DNA of 64,000 nt from Lolium rigidum (GCF_022539505.1 NC_061508.1:341137484-341201483); one strand, 5' to 3'. Shown: positions 33,706 through 46,130, counted from the stretch's first letter. Numbers and translations: made by a program. Notes: a model not told the origin generated them from the letters alone.

Positions 33706-34659
33706 TCAAAACTGTGCTATCGGCACTTTTTCCATCCCTGGGGCACGAAACTCTGATGGGAGGAAGAACACCATGTTCGTGCCAGCCGATGTATCTGCAT
33801 CGGCTCTTGTTTGCTTGGGACGCCACACTTTCTTTGGCGGACGAGTCTCTTCGTCCAAAGTCTGTTGAATTTTCACGGCCAGATCGGGCCGCGCTTTCCT
33901 CAACGTGTGCAAGTATCGCGCTTCGGCTTGCTCCAAGCTGCGTAGGCGCTGAACCCTACGCTTCTGTGAATGGCTGAGTCCATCAGGGCACCACCTTGGC
34001 CGGTGGTACCTATCCTCTTCCTCATCTTCTGACTCTTCAAAGTCTTCATCTTGGGAGGACTCAGCACGCTTGTTTTGTGGCGGGAGAGGTCCTAGACGCT
34101 TGAAAACTGAAACTTCCCCTGCATCTTTCTTCCGGCGTCTACACTCCGGGCAGTTTTCGATTGTAGGCAATCGGCTCATCCCTGAGTCCCAGCAGTGTTT
34201 AAAGAAGGGACAGTCCCAGTGTTTATCCATATCTTCTTGTTCCCTTGACCTCTCCTTAGCGCGGTGTTCGCGCCCTTCGTCGTCTCTGTCATGCCGACGG
34301 TACCTTCCTTTATCCTCATCGGACCGATTGTATCTTTCGTCATTTCTGTCGTACTGCCGACGTAGGTCATGCTGATACTCATACTTGTTGAGGAGATGCG
34401 TGGAAAGTGGCTTTTGGTACCGCACGCTTCTCACTTGTTCCTTGGTGAGGTACCGCTTGTCATCGTATCGGGGCCGGTCGCGTGGATCGGCCTCCTCCTT
34501 TTCCTTGTTGCGGGAGTGACTGCTTTCCTCTTTATCCTTGCCATGGTGGCGCTCGGGCCCTGCCATGTTAACATCGAATGAGAAATCCGATCGACGCCTC
34601 GCAGAGTGGTTAGGTTCCACCATGTTGACGCCGGGGAACGGATGCGTGTCCACTTTCAT
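33706..34659 (-). pseudogene. Tat gag C-terminal region (charged, Cys-rich)
   Basis: A 317-aa open segment, extremely rich in R, D, E and K (about 60-160). It then has a Cys/His cluster (CPFFKHCWDSGM...ENCPECRRRK), a possible nucleic-acid-binding knuckle, and an acidic stretch (SSQDEDFEESEDEEEDRYH). It precedes the protease and fits the nucleocapsid-like portion of a Tat Gag. The internal Met start is an artefact of a frameshift from the preceding segment. Confidence 0.7.
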
Positions 34660-34951
34660 GGCAAACTCGTCCGAAGAGCAATCGGCCTTGTTCTATCGCC
34701 ACTTGGATCTGCTGACGAAACACCTTGCAGTCATTGGAGGTATGGGTGAACGAGTGATGCCATTTGCAGTACGGCCTCCCGTTCATTTCTTGTGCTGTAG
34801 GGATTTTATGGCCCTCGGGTAACTTCAGTTGTTTCTCCTTAAGCAAAAGATCAAAAATCTGCTCAGCCTTGCTCAAATCGAAGTCAAACCCTTTTGGAGG
34901 CCCTTGTGGTTTTACCCATTTGCAGGACACGGGATGTGCCCCCGAGCCCAT
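34610..34951 (-). pseudogene. Tat gag middle region with CKWH motif
   Basis: 113 aa including YCKWHHSFTHTSNDC, a cysteine/histidine pattern that I recall from grass Tat Gag proteins, and RQQIQVAIEQGRL. It overlaps the next segment in another frame near 34610-34659, showing a frameshift. No separate function. Confidence 0.65.
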
Positions 34952-34955
34952 TCAG

Positions 34956-35726
34956 CTACAGCCACCTCCGAGTCCGGTGCGGGATCTTCGCTTCTTCCAT
35001 CTCAACCGGACCCACCGGACGCTTGAACTTGTCTTGGTACAATTCAGGGTGCCGCTGCTCATAGGATGTGAGTTTCCGCACCATGTGCGACAATGAACTC
35101 GTACTCGCTTGGGAAGTCGGATCTTTGATTGGCGTTGCGAGGCCCGTCACTGCCGACTCGATCGCTTCCTTCTCGGATAAACGAACCGAATAACATCGGT
35201 TCTCGACAGTCCTGAAACGCTGGATGTATTCAGATACTGTTTCTCCCCGCTTCTGCCGCACCTGTGTCGGATCGGCAATGCCGGCCTCGGTAGCTTCTGA
35301 GTGATATTGCACGTGAAACTGCTCCTCCATTTGCTTCCACGTCCGGACTGAGTTTGGTGGCAACGACGTGTACCATCCAAAGGCTGATCCCGTCGGAGAT
35401 TGTGCGAAAACCTCACACGTAACCGATCCGACGCTCGAAATCATGCCCGCTTGTGCCAAATATCGGCTTACATGCTCTATTGAGCTAGATCCTTCTGCTC
35501 CATTGAATTTTGAGAACTCGTGGAGCCGATACTTGGGTGGCAGCGGGATCAGGTCATACTCGTCGTGGTACGGCTTGGAATAGCCGATTGTTTTCCTCTT
35601 CGGCGGGATGCCGAATTGGTCTCTCAAGATAGTGCTGATCTGCTCCATGGTATTAGCTGTAGGGACCGAGCCTTCATGACTCGTTCCGAGTAGCATATTT
35701 AGCCAGCCATGCTTGTTTATCAGCAT
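34956..35726 (-). pseudogene. Tat gag core (Retrotrans_gag-like)
   Basis: 256 aa with the classic plant Gypsy Gag core: PPKYRLHEFSKFNGAEGSSSIEHVSRYL, AFGWYTSLPPNSVRTWKQMEEQF and GETVSEYIQRFRTVENRCYSV. This region makes the capsid shell. It stops at 34956 (TRRWL) and is linked by frameshifts to segments on both sides. Confidence 0.8.
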
Positions 35727-36335
35727 CTACTCCAGAAATCCCCGCTGGTGCGATCTGGCCTGTGCGCGCCAAGGCATTGCAGTCCGGCACGTATGTGCAC
35801 ACGTAACCATGTGGGACCTCCTTAGGCGGCTCATATAGGAACTGGCAATCGCTAGGATCGCCTCCAACCTTGTAGACGACGTACGCCGGTGAACCCGGCG
35901 GCTCTGGCGCTGCAAGCGCGAATGGTAGCGGCGGTCTGATCTGGAGTGGTACTTCTCCCTGGTGAGTCCCTAGGGTAGGTCCTGACGGGGAGTACTGATG
36001 CCTCATGATTTCCTTCACCACACGGACCGCGACGCGCTCGAGAGTATTCACCAGGCTCTCAGAATAGCGGTGTAGAGAATGAGCCGCCATGTAATTGATT
36101 TCCGGCGCGAGCTGCGGGTACGTTCCTCCGAAGGGGTAGACAAGTCTACTCCGTCAAGAACGCCTTCAGGGGAGAACCCTTTCCACCTTACGCCATGGGA
36201 ACGGGTCCTCACAAAGGAGCCGATGAGATCGGCTTCTAAGATGGCTTTCATCTCATCATACTTCTTCTTCTGCTCTTCGGGCAGATCTGCGTACGTGACT
36301 GGTTCGCCCACCACCTCATCCGCAGCTTTTGACAT
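35674..36335 (-). pseudogene. Tat gag N-terminal region, frameshifted
   Basis: Two overlapping frames. 36335-36048 begins MSKAADEVVGEPVTYADLPE, 61 bp after the 5' LTR, and is the likely polyprotein start; it reads to DLSTPSEERT. Homology then passes to 36090-35674 (MAAHSLHRYSESLVN ... VPHGYVCTYVPDCNALARTG). No enzymatic motif. A second frameshift near 35700 connects to the gag core. Confidence 0.7.
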
Positions 36336-36369
36336 GGTTGCTGCAGATGTCGACGTAGTGGTTGCAGTA

Positions 36370-36394
36370 GATTGTCCCTCCGGGCGTGCCAGAA
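36370..36394 (-). other. Primer-binding site of the Tat element
   Basis: On the minus strand the LTR is followed by CATTC and then TGGCACGCCCGGAGGGAC, a typical PBS position and form. I do not assign the tRNA. Confidence 0.6.
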
Positions 36395-36396
36395 TG

Positions 36397-37570
36397 TGTT
36401 GCGGTCAGAAACCCACCGGCGAGCAACGACGGGCAACACAGTAGAGCCGGGAGGCTCCCAGGATTGCGGCTGACCCTGGTCCCTCGGGCGACGGCCCGCA
36501 ATGCCTTCCCCGGCACACGCGTCCTGGTGCTTCACGAGGGCGTGCCACCTGACCTATACCTGGTCAAGAAGGTGATGGATTGCTTCGACTAGTTTCCTGC
36601 ATGGCAAACACGTAAACATTAAATACGAGCCCCGATCGGCTCTTAAGTTGTTCTGTGGATCGGCTCAAAGAGCCGATTGCCCCATGGTTCGTGTTAGATT
36701 TATAAGGACATGGGGATCATGTTTCATCAATATCAAGCTAAGCTAATCTACGATAGTCTAGGGTTTTCACCGTATAATCGGAACATCCTATGCGTAATTG
36801 AGCCTAGCAGACACGTAAGATGATGACAAACCAGCCCTAAAGAGGCCTAAAAACCAACGTGAAGTTGATCCCCGGAACAATCCCTCTAGGGCTTAATAAG
36901 CCACACCCTACGCACTACCGGATCCTTCAACCCGTTTATAAGGCCTAACCATACGGATATTAAACCAATCCTTGAAGAATCAAGGAGCAACTATAACGGA
37001 TTAGATCTACTCAATAATGAACAAGCAAGATGCTGCCCTTACACCTAAGATAGGTGTAAGGGTAGCTAGATATCGAGGGGAAGCGCAGCTAAAACAAGTG
37101 CATCGTGAAAGCATTGTGATCAACCCCAAAACACCTAAGATAAGGGTGTTGCTCGCCATCAAAAAGGCTTCAGCAAGAACAACACCAATGACGAATAAAC
37201 GTATACTGCCTAGATCGCAAGATGCGATCTAGGCAGCATGATGCTTACTCGGGAGAAACCCTCGAAACAAGGGGTGGCGATGCGCCTAGATTGATTTGTT
37301 GTGAACGTGATCGTCCTCCTTTCTCAATAACCCTAGATACATATTTATAGTCCGTAGACTCTCTAACTTGGGAATAAACCCAACCGTACACGAGCTAAAC
37401 TCTATCTCTTAATTCTAACCGACACGTATCCTACTATAATTTACAGATACACGGGCAATCTTACCCAAACTTCTTGTACAAGGCCGGTTCGAGAATATCT
37501 TCCATGTATATCTTCTAAGCCCATTTAATCACGGCCCATCTCCAGACTTGGTTAAATTCTGGTGGTAACA
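36397..37570 (-). repeat. 5' LTR of the Tat element
   Basis: 1174 bp. TATA box at 37342-37349 (minus). Hairpins at 37206-37236 (14-bp stem, 3-nt loop), 37032-37066 (15-bp stem with one mismatch) and 36659-36677 (8-bp stem). Confidence 0.9.
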
Positions 37571-37575
37571 GTGAT

Positions 37576-38265
37576 ATGCTCTAATAAGGCTTTCTTCATA
37601 CTATCAACTATGGTTCTAACATACTTGGCACAGTTGCCAGGATTTTAAGGCCTAAGTTTTTGAACTATTCCTTAAATCCTTACTCCTCATCCTACTCCTG
37701 TTGCCTCACTCATGATGTTCTACTCCATCACATCATGATTCTCAAGTGAATCATATATGATTACCAACTCTACCATGAAAAGTAGACTTAAATACTCCTA
37801 TCGCTCTTCCTTACCTCCTATGATTGACTCATCATAGGCATATACTACCTTATATACTTATCTCCCTTACTTAACATCAGTCATTTGACACTTTAAATGA
37901 CTTTTACTTTACCATAACTTGCATTGGTATACTTCTTCCAATAGGATATCTTCCTTATGGTTGTATCCTCTCTTTGTACTACCATGTATTGTATACCAAT
38001 TATTGTCTACTACCACCCATTATCTGAAGCTCCATGGGTGTTTAATTATTTGGAATGAAGCAAGATAACTCATCAACTGTACTTAAGGATGATAGATAAG
38101 AAATATTGACCCAAGTGTGTCAGGATTATTCTCAAGTGAATACCCATCTCAAGTCATAAGAATAGTTGGTTTAGCTAAGACAACTTCCTATAGACACTAC
38201 CAAACCTATAGGTCTCCTTTAAAGGGTTTTAATCCTAGGATCAAAGCATTTGCTCTGATACCAGC
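37576..38265 (-). other. Interior of the giant element, 5' part, with PBS
   Basis: About 690 bp without coding signal. The initiator tRNA-Met PBS (minus TGGTATCAGAGC) is at 38252-38263, two bases from the LTR. Confidence 0.8.
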
Positions 38266-41200
38266 TGTGGTGACCCAGGGTACCACTGCATGGTGTAGTA
38301 CACAAGTCGTTGATATAACACAAGTGAAACACCATTCCACTCATATTACATCCCTCAGAGTGGTACAATAGAAACATATGCGAGTCCAAGGTATGTCTAT
38401 AGAAGGATACACGAACTGTTTACATAAGATCAAAACAGCCTCCTACTTTACAGTGAGGTAAAACTTCAAATAAGTTCCAGAAGAACAACACATAGACTAA
38501 CTCATTGTTAACTCTAACTCTATAGATATTTGGCTTGCTACAGAACTCTAGCTACTTAGGTGCTAGGATTAGGGAAAGGTACCCTTCTATTACTAGTATA
38601 AGTTTCCACTCTAGTTGCTGCAAAAGGTGACTTCATTGAATTCTTTGCTTGGATTCTTCATTTTGTTGCAGTTGGCTCCATTGTCTTCGAGTTCCACGGT
38701 AGTTTCTCCTTCGGTGCCTTGATCTAAGAAGGGGGTTCAAATGGGAGGGAATGAGTACGAGCGTACTCAGCAAGTTCATATTAGGAAATAGGTGTATCAT
38801 GCACTAGCTACAGCCATAGACCAGAAAGTCATAGGCGAATGCAAGTTTTCATAAACATTTCTTCAAAAGGTTTGTTTTATTCTGAAAACTATGCCCGTCA
38901 GTCTTCACAGGTTGACCAGAACTTCACGGAGTTCCTTTCTTGCCGTGTTCGCAGTTCCCTTCCCGGAATAGGGAGTGACAGCCACAATTTGATACACTCT
39001 GCAGAGGTGTGTTACTTTTCCCATAAGAGAACTTATCCTTGATACCAACCGAGACTCGTTTCTCGTCCACACTTCCTTGGTGTGGGGCCAGGTGTAAGAT
39101 CCAAGCCAATCACTGCCTTCTCCGCGACCCCGCAGATCCACCCTTTTGTAAGTTTGTCCTGCGCTTTAACTATGGAGAGACCAGCCCAGGCATTTGTTCT
39201 CCCCTATACCAATAAGGTAGACCGTTCCGAACAATTTATATGCCCTGCCCTATACACCATAGATAGACCGACCCGGACAACCCTTACAATCGTTCATAGA
39301 CTTTTAATAAGTCTGCCCTCTCCTATATCTAATGTTAGACCGTTACGAACCACCGTCCTCACCTTTACCAATAGATAGACCGATCCAAGCAACCCTGATA
39401 AGTAGTCCGTTGATATGCGAGAGGGAAAAGATACAGCTAACTTCCTCATAGCCATTATAGATCTTATGGTTAACGCGATATGTACGACGCTAGAATCACT
39501 GGACGGCATTGGTACTTAGTCCTAAATGAGTAGTACCCTTGCAATGGAACCTCCACCAATCAACACATACCATGGTTCCATTGCCAGCCACATAGTCATA
39601 TTCATCATTGGAAAAGTAACATTTTATTTTCAATGCAGGAGTGATAAGTATAGTACTTTGCATTTAGTTTGATAAAAATAATCAAATGACACGAGCAAGC
39701 GATGAACTTGCCTTTCTTGACTGCAAGATTATGTAGGCAAAAGCTTTGATATGTGATAACTCCAAATTCTGAAATACCATCATCGTCCGATAAGGACAAT
39801 GTTTAAAGAACTGGCAGAGATGCTATAATGCATAGTATGAGATGCAATCATCTCGAGCGTAACCTAACCTTGATGATTTAGGATTGGTGGGTTGTAGAAA
39901 TTTCTTTAGGGTGTGTTGCACTTTTAGGATGGTTTTCAAACAAGGTTCTTATTAGGGTTGGTTGTATTAGCATCATAAACAAATGATATAATGCATCATA
40001 ATAAGCATACACATAAAGGAATTATAGTTGAATAATATGTAAAGAACAGTTGTCAATTTTAAGTTATATGGTGCATGTTTGATGATTACCTATATTATAC
40101 TTCAAAAGAAAAACTTTTGAAGAACAGATTAAACAAGAATAAGAACTACTATAATTAGGAGTTATGGGCTTCTAGGGTTTGCTATAAAACATCACATTTG
40201 CTTCACTTAAGTAATTAATAATGGGTTCCTAAGCTAAGTGGTTTATTATTTCGTAAATAGGGTTTAGTTGAATAGGAGCATGTGATGTGCATTACTACAC
40301 AATCTTGGTATTAGGGTTGATCAGCATGGTTTTACTAGGTAATGATGGTTAAGGTTGATTCCAATGGTGCGATACTAAGTATGGTGATCAATGGTATTAA
40401 CATGTGAGTAACAAGCTAGGGTTTATACCTAGGTGGCACTAGTGGATCATACAGGGTTTATTCAAGAATAATGGCATGAAATGATGATATCATATGATTA
40501 AGCCTAAATTTAATTTTAGTGGATCCTGACTTGTATTAATTGATTTCATAATAAGGATCTATAGGTAAAGTGAAGTTCATAAGATCATATGTGATAACCC
40601 CCTAGGGTTTTAGGATTGCAACTAGTTTACGGTGTTCACATAAAATAATGGGAGCAAGGTATTTGTTTATATTAGAACTAGGGTTTATAAATTAGGATAC
40701 AACTCTTAAACTAATAATTGACAATAGAGGTGTGGTCACTAATTACTTTGAAACAAAATTAATAATGGTATTAGCATCTTATGAATTTTAGAAGATTTTC
40801 TAAATGAGATATATACTATTTAGGGTTTAATTAGAAACTAGGGTTTTATAATTATTGTTAGGTTTTAAAATAATAACATGTGAACTAAGAAATTTTGAGT
40901 AAACAATCTTTAAGCTACCAAAATAATATTGGCTTTTAATAGCTTCTTGCTTTATTATTATTTAAAGAAAATAGTAAATGGTAATTTGCAAATTAGGGTT
41001 TTAGGAATTTCCTCTAATATTTAGGGTGATGAAAAGATGATTAAGAAAATTAATCTTAACATTTTATTTACTTACTGAATAGCTAATATTTAATTTTGAA
41101 ACTTCACTAATTATTGAATTCAAATTGGATTTAAAACAAATGGTAAAGCATAATTAATTAGGTTTAAAATAATTGAATTTTCATTTTGACACACATTTTT

Positions 41201-44200
41201 ATTTTATATTTTATTTGAATAGAGTTTATTTTGTGAGCATTTTGATATATTATTTATATTTTTTTGAGCTATAATGAATTTTATGTATTTCTGTAAAGTT
41301 TCAGCTATTTACTGGTTTTTAAATTAAAACAGAAAAATTAAATGTACCGATTCAGTTCTAGCCACAGAGACAAACATGTGGGGTCTAGCCAGGTCAGCTG
41401 CCACGTTGGCGAAGACTAGTCAAAAGCCGTGTGTGGGACCTACTGGCCACGTTGGCCTCGCCGACGACTTGACGTCGACGGCAGCGAACTCGACTGCGGC
41501 GGCGTGGTTCGGCCAAGATGCAAAAGCTAGCTACAGAGGGCTAGAAGCTTCAGTAAGTAGCTCTATGGATGCGCACGCTCACCTTGGACCTGATGGTATG
41601 CCGGACGAAGACAGCGGTGGCCGGAGACGTGCTTGAAATCGCCGATTCCGATGATGAACAGCGAAAGAGATCGATGAAATTCGCCGGCTTGAGGAAGCTT
41701 CGGCCCAATTCCTTGCTCCCAGATGATAGACGGCGTTAGGCGCACCTCCTCGACCACGAGTTGGATGCTGGGGTTGCTCCTATCGTCGGCTTCTTCCTCG
41801 ACGCCGACGACAGGTAGTGGATGATTGGGAGAGTCTGGGTGAGTTAGAGAGGGAATGGAGGGGTGGTGAAGATCAAGGAGTTCACGGCGGTTCTCCCCTT
41901 CTATTTACAGGCCGTGGCTAGGTCGGAATCGTCGGCACGTCGCCGGAGACGGCACAGATGATACGGTGACGACGACCACGATTCGAGCACGAATCTTGGC
42001 GTGGCGAGATAAGTTGGACGCGAGAGAGATTGGGCGTGCTTCTGAGAGGTCTGGCGATGCCCGGGTCGCTCTTATCATCGATGAGGACGTGGCTAACACT
42101 CTCCTGCATGCTATCGCCACCGGAGAAGAGGACGAAGGCGCTGGCCTTCTGTTTATTACCGAAACGGTATGGACTGTTTCTTTGGTGGGCTAGGCCAAAT
42201 CTTGGGCTGCTGCTGGGTTGGCTTCGGGCTGCTGCAGCTTGGACAGGTAAGTCTCCTTTTAATCTTTATCTGTTTTCTTTATCTTTTTTATTTTTTGTTT
42301 TCTATTTTTTGTTTGAATTCAAATTTGAATTCTGGTTATTCTTGCAGGTTCTTAAGTATTTAAATTTCAATAGAACTTGATAATAATATTTACTTCATAA
42401 TTGTTTGTTCAAACAAATATTTAATATTTTATTGGATTGGTACTTTGTGAGGTTCATTCAAAATTTAAAATAGATATGAGTTTTAAAATATTGACCTAGG
42501 AGTATTCAAATTATTTTCTAGAAGGGTTTTTGCCTTGTGCACATTTCCAAATAAATTATTTCCAAGTGAATTCTTGTTACTAGTTCTTTATTTAATTAAG
42601 AGTATAATTCATGTCTTGATTTTATGTGCTCAATTATTTCTAAGGGTTTAGAAAAATGGTTAGGAAAGTTCTATAATCACTAATCTGGTTTTAGTAAACT
42701 TTAGCTTGAATTAATTAAGATGGATCATATGCTTATAATTAGCAATGCTTTTCCTAATGATGGTTTAATTTTATAAAACAATACTTCATTTGGTCCACTA
42801 TGATGGAAAGGTAGGGTTTAATATTAGTTTTACATTAACCACATAAATGATATTTATGGCTTGGTTTATACGTGTGATCTATGATACACAAGTTAGGGAA
42901 CAATATTTTATGTGGAGTAGATCTAATGTTGAAAGGTCTAGGGTTTTGGTTATGTTTCACTAATAGAATATGGCTCTCACCTCCATGATTAAAGATTGGT
43001 TTGAACAAGTAGGATTTGATACTACTCTAGTATTTTCTAAGATAGACATGGCTATGGTTAACATCTATAATCTCTCTTACTTCTAAATATCTTGGAATAG
43101 CCTAAGGTCCTACTTAAGAGATGATGATATGATCCTCTAAATATATGGTTTTCCTAGGAATTCTACCATGATATCTTCTGTACCGTGTTCTTCAGGAAAT
43201 CTGATAAACCCTCCACCTCCTAGCTTCTTCATCTTGATCCTAGCTAATGCACATGGAGTGGCTCTATGTGTTTGTTTCCTTGTATCATGCTACAAGATGA
43301 GCAAATGGATGAAGGGTGTGGCTCTATTTATAGGCTTGGGCAAGCTCTAGTATCATGACACATATGTGGTGACTCTTGTGTTGGTTTGATGATTAAGGTG
43401 CTTGGTTGTCACGCCCTCATCCATAGCAATCCTTTGAGCATGAGATGGCATAGCTTGGAAAGCAAGTCATGTAGATATTTTCATCCTATGTGGCATGATC
43501 ATTATCCTCTCATAAGATTTATCTTTGGATAGCCAAGTGGCATTTGTTACTAAATATCTTGTGGATGCTTTTATACTTGTGAGTAGTGCACCATATCATG
43601 TATGAATGGATTTATATTATAATATTGGTCAAAAGGTCAAGGTTGAGGGTTATTTCTCAATTTTGGATAGTTGGTGTTTGAATTCACCAAGGCATGATCA
43701 AATGAGTTTCAAAATACTCATAGTTAGTTTTATTTAAATAGTTTGAACTATAATTCATAATGTAAACGGATTTAGTTTTATGATATCCCATATACTTAAT
43801 AAGTTATGACTTAAATAAGAATGTGTGACTTTTATGCAATTTAGACCCCGTGGTTTGCCTTATTTATAAGTGAATTAAATTACACACAAAGGTAGTTGCT
43901 AACTTNNNNNNNNNNNNNNNNNNNNNNNNNNNNNNNNNNNNNNNNNNNNNNNNNNNNNNNNNNNNNNNNNNNNNNNNNNNNNNNNNNNNNNNNNNNNNNN
44001 NNNNNTGTGTAATAGTTCTAGTTCCTTTTTGATCCAACCTATGGATCAAATTGTGTCTACCCAAAACAAGGTTTTAGCAAAGGTTGCAGTGAAGTTTATA
44101 GCGCCTGACTTGATGATCTACTTCAATTCCAGCAAGTCAAGTGAAACTTTAATTACTGTGGTAAGGTTTATTTGAAAGCGTGAAAATTTCCCGGATTTTC

Positions 44201-44266
44201 TATGCATGGATGCAATGCACACTTTGGTGTTCTCTCATTTTGTAGCCTCTAAACCGGGATATTACA
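38266..44266 (-). repeat. Right (5') LTR of the giant element
   Basis: 6001 bp including a 100-N gap. It is uninterrupted and so shows the empty sites of A1 and of the 3.45-kb insertion. TATA box at 43325-43332 (minus); intron-like plus-strand segment at 42247-42347. Confidence 0.9.
43906..44005. other. Assembly gap (100 N)
   Basis: In the left LTR only eight bases (TTAAGTGT, about 18031-18038) separate the sequences that flank the gap. The N run is therefore probably a placeholder, unless an insertion is hidden. Confidence 0.9.
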
Positions 44267-45086
44267 CCGGCCTCCTACCAATTCGGCAGGAATTTGTCTT
44301 TTTCATGAGGGGTGGACGGAAAGGTTCCAGATACACCGGTTGGGAAATTATCCATCTTAGGTGGTCTAGTATTTTTGAAAAATGTGTTGGTACCAATGTG
44401 AAACTTTAATGTGGTGGTTGCTTCACAAAACACCCCCTTTTTGGCACCTCGAAAATGGAAAATGGATTTTTCGTGCGATGAAAAGGAAAACTTCCTCCTG
44501 CAACATCGTGAGACATCCCAAGATGCACATGTGTGCACAATATGGGTACATTATCACAAACTATGTCGCGATTCTATCAGTAACATTGGTCGTTTAACCT
44601 AAATGCCATGAAACCTCGAACACGATAGCTCATATTGTGAATGATTTTTTTGTGATGTATGAAATTATCCAGGTTTATTATTTTTCCTTGCAACTATGAC
44701 ACATAATATGACAGCACACGAAGGTTTCGCGTTGTTTGGATCGTTTTTGAATTTTTTTATGCTCATTTCAAACTATATTCAAAACGGCGGGCATGAAGAT
44801 CCTTCGCTCGGGGCGGAGTTTCGCTAAACTTTCACCGGATCTCTGATGAAATAGCATGTTGTGAATCCAATAAATATTTTTACAAAAAATCTCGAGCATT
44901 ATATCATGTTCCCGTAGTTCAAATCTGGCCGGCTTCCTATCGATTCGGCAGGAATTTGTCTTTTTCACGAGGGGTGGACGGAAAGGTTCCTGATACACCG
45001 GTTGGGAAATTATCCATCTTAGGTGGTCTAGTATTTTTGAAAAATGTGTTGGTACTAATGTGAAACTTTAATTTGGTGGTTGCTTC
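44267..45086 (+). repeat. 662-bp tandem repeat, unit 2 and truncated unit 3
   Basis: Unit 2 runs 44267-44928 and unit 3 starts at 44929, both with CCGGCYTCCTAYC-ATTCGG. Unit 3 ends at about 45086. Unit 1 is at 1598-2101 across the giant insertion. Unit size and tandem order suggest satellite-like DNA. I did not recognise a named family. Confidence 0.8.
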
Positions 45087-45300
45087 TGCAATATTACAGT
45101 ACCCTACTAGTAGTATGGATGCACACAGCTAAAAAAGAAAAACTAAAAAAAAGAAGTCCTGCTACCATACTCCAGTTCTAGCAATAACAATACAACCACC
45201 ACCAAGCTATAGTTGGATGTAGATGGCTGCAGTCCAGTAAGACAGCCCATATAGCCTACAATTACTGAAATCTCAAGGCTCATCACATTGACAGCTTGGG

Positions 45301-46130
45301 GACAGCCTTGGGGGACAAAGTTTAGTCCCACATTGCTAGTTGGGAGGGAGTTGGAGTGGTATATAAGGTTGCTCTTCTAGTCCTTCCAAGTGAGTGAGAA
45401 TAGAAGGAGCTCTCGCGCATTCCTCCTCCGCCCGCCTTGTCTCGTCATGTCACGTCACGCACGTCGCATTTCGTGACTCGAGTTCGAGTTCGAGACACAC
45501 TCAAGGAAGCCTAAAATTTTTACTTGGTGCACCAACTAAGTTGGGTACGTGTTGACCTGCATATGCATGTTCGTCGCGTGTCCCTGGCTTCCTACGCGTG
45601 GCAAAGCGGTCGGGTCGGTTCCTACATGTGGCAACGCCACGCGGCCGGGTCCGCTCTCCTCCCACGCGGACTCTCGTGAGCTCTCAAAACTATCTAGGCT
45701 GCCTCTCTCACGAAGAAGTTTCTTTTGTTGTGCAACTCTCTAGTCTTCCCCATCCCAGCGACTGCGTGCACAGCCGTCCGGGAGAGCATGCCTCCGAAAC
45801 CCCGTCCGTTGAGATCCTGCACCGGGAGACGGGCGATAAGGTTTTTGGGGAGCGTCTCGGCGCGACTGCTCGCTGTTGTTCGTGTTCTTCTTCGCCGGTT
45901 CAACTGCTTCATCGATGAATCCGACTACACCATGAGCGACATCAATAATTTCCATGGTGGTGCTACTGCTGCTGATGCGACCTTCCCGGTCGCAATGTAC
46001 GTGTTTTTCCTCTCCTGCCTTGCACTGCTACTTGTTTCATGTTCAGATTTGATGCATGTGCTTAGTCTGATATGTTTGATTAAGTATGTTTGTGTATCTG
46101 TAATATTGTATTCGGTAATTAAACTCACAC
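45301..46130 (+). mobile_element. Probable copia-like LTR/5' fragment
   Basis: A TATA box (GGTATATAAGG, 45359-45369) follows a tagtcccacattg-type promoter block, then comes a long GC-rich leader. At 45932 an ATG begins MSDINNFHGGATAADATF, which looks like the start of a retrotransposon coding region but leads only to hydrophobic noise. The leader resembles grass copia elements from memory. No second LTR, PBS or TSD was found. Confidence 0.35.

Larger units (their letters stand above)
20451..37570 (-). mobile_element. Tat-lineage Ty3/Gypsy retrotransposon, minus strand, decayed
   Basis: TSD GTGAT flanks it (20446-20450 and 37571-37575). LTRs of 1172 and 1174 bp start TGKTGCGGTC and end GGTAACA on the plus strand. 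On the minus strand the order is PBS, gag, protease, RT, RNase H, second RNase H, integrase, 3' noncoding region with an antisense ORF, PPT. Two RNase H domains and an extra antisense ORF mark the Tat lineage (Ogre, Retand, Grande and grass relatives). Element A2 is inserted in the RT. Many frameshifts make it non-autonomous now, although its LTRs differ at only about 20 positions by eye. Confidence 0.9.
2102..44266 (-). mobile_element. Giant non-autonomous LTR element (LARD type), minus strand, with nested insertions
   Basis: Two LTR copies (2102-18304 and 38266-44266) start TGTGGTGA and end ATTACA on the plus strand. The flanks are CTGGC (2097-2101) and CCGGC (44267-44271), a TSD with one transition. 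A PBS for initiator tRNA-Met (GCTCTGATACCA, 38252-38263) sits 2 bp from the right LTR, and a PPT-like tract sits beside the left LTR, so the element reads on the minus strand. Without nested insertions it is about 14.9 kb: LTRs of about 6.0 kb and an interior of about 2.8 kb with no long ORF or gag/pol homology. The architecture matches the large retrotransposon derivative (LARD) class known from Triticeae (for example Sukkula). I cannot confirm the family. Mobilisation would need proteins from another element. Confidence 0.85.

Noticed and set aside
38252..38263. tRNA-Met gene fragment at GCTCTGATACCA
   Set aside because: Position beside an LTR shows it is a PBS.
41966..42193. Plus-strand frame (MTTTTIRARILAWRDKLDAREIG...) in the giant LTR
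   Set aside because: The left copy has a stop at the matching Trp codon and many replacement differences; treated as non-coding.
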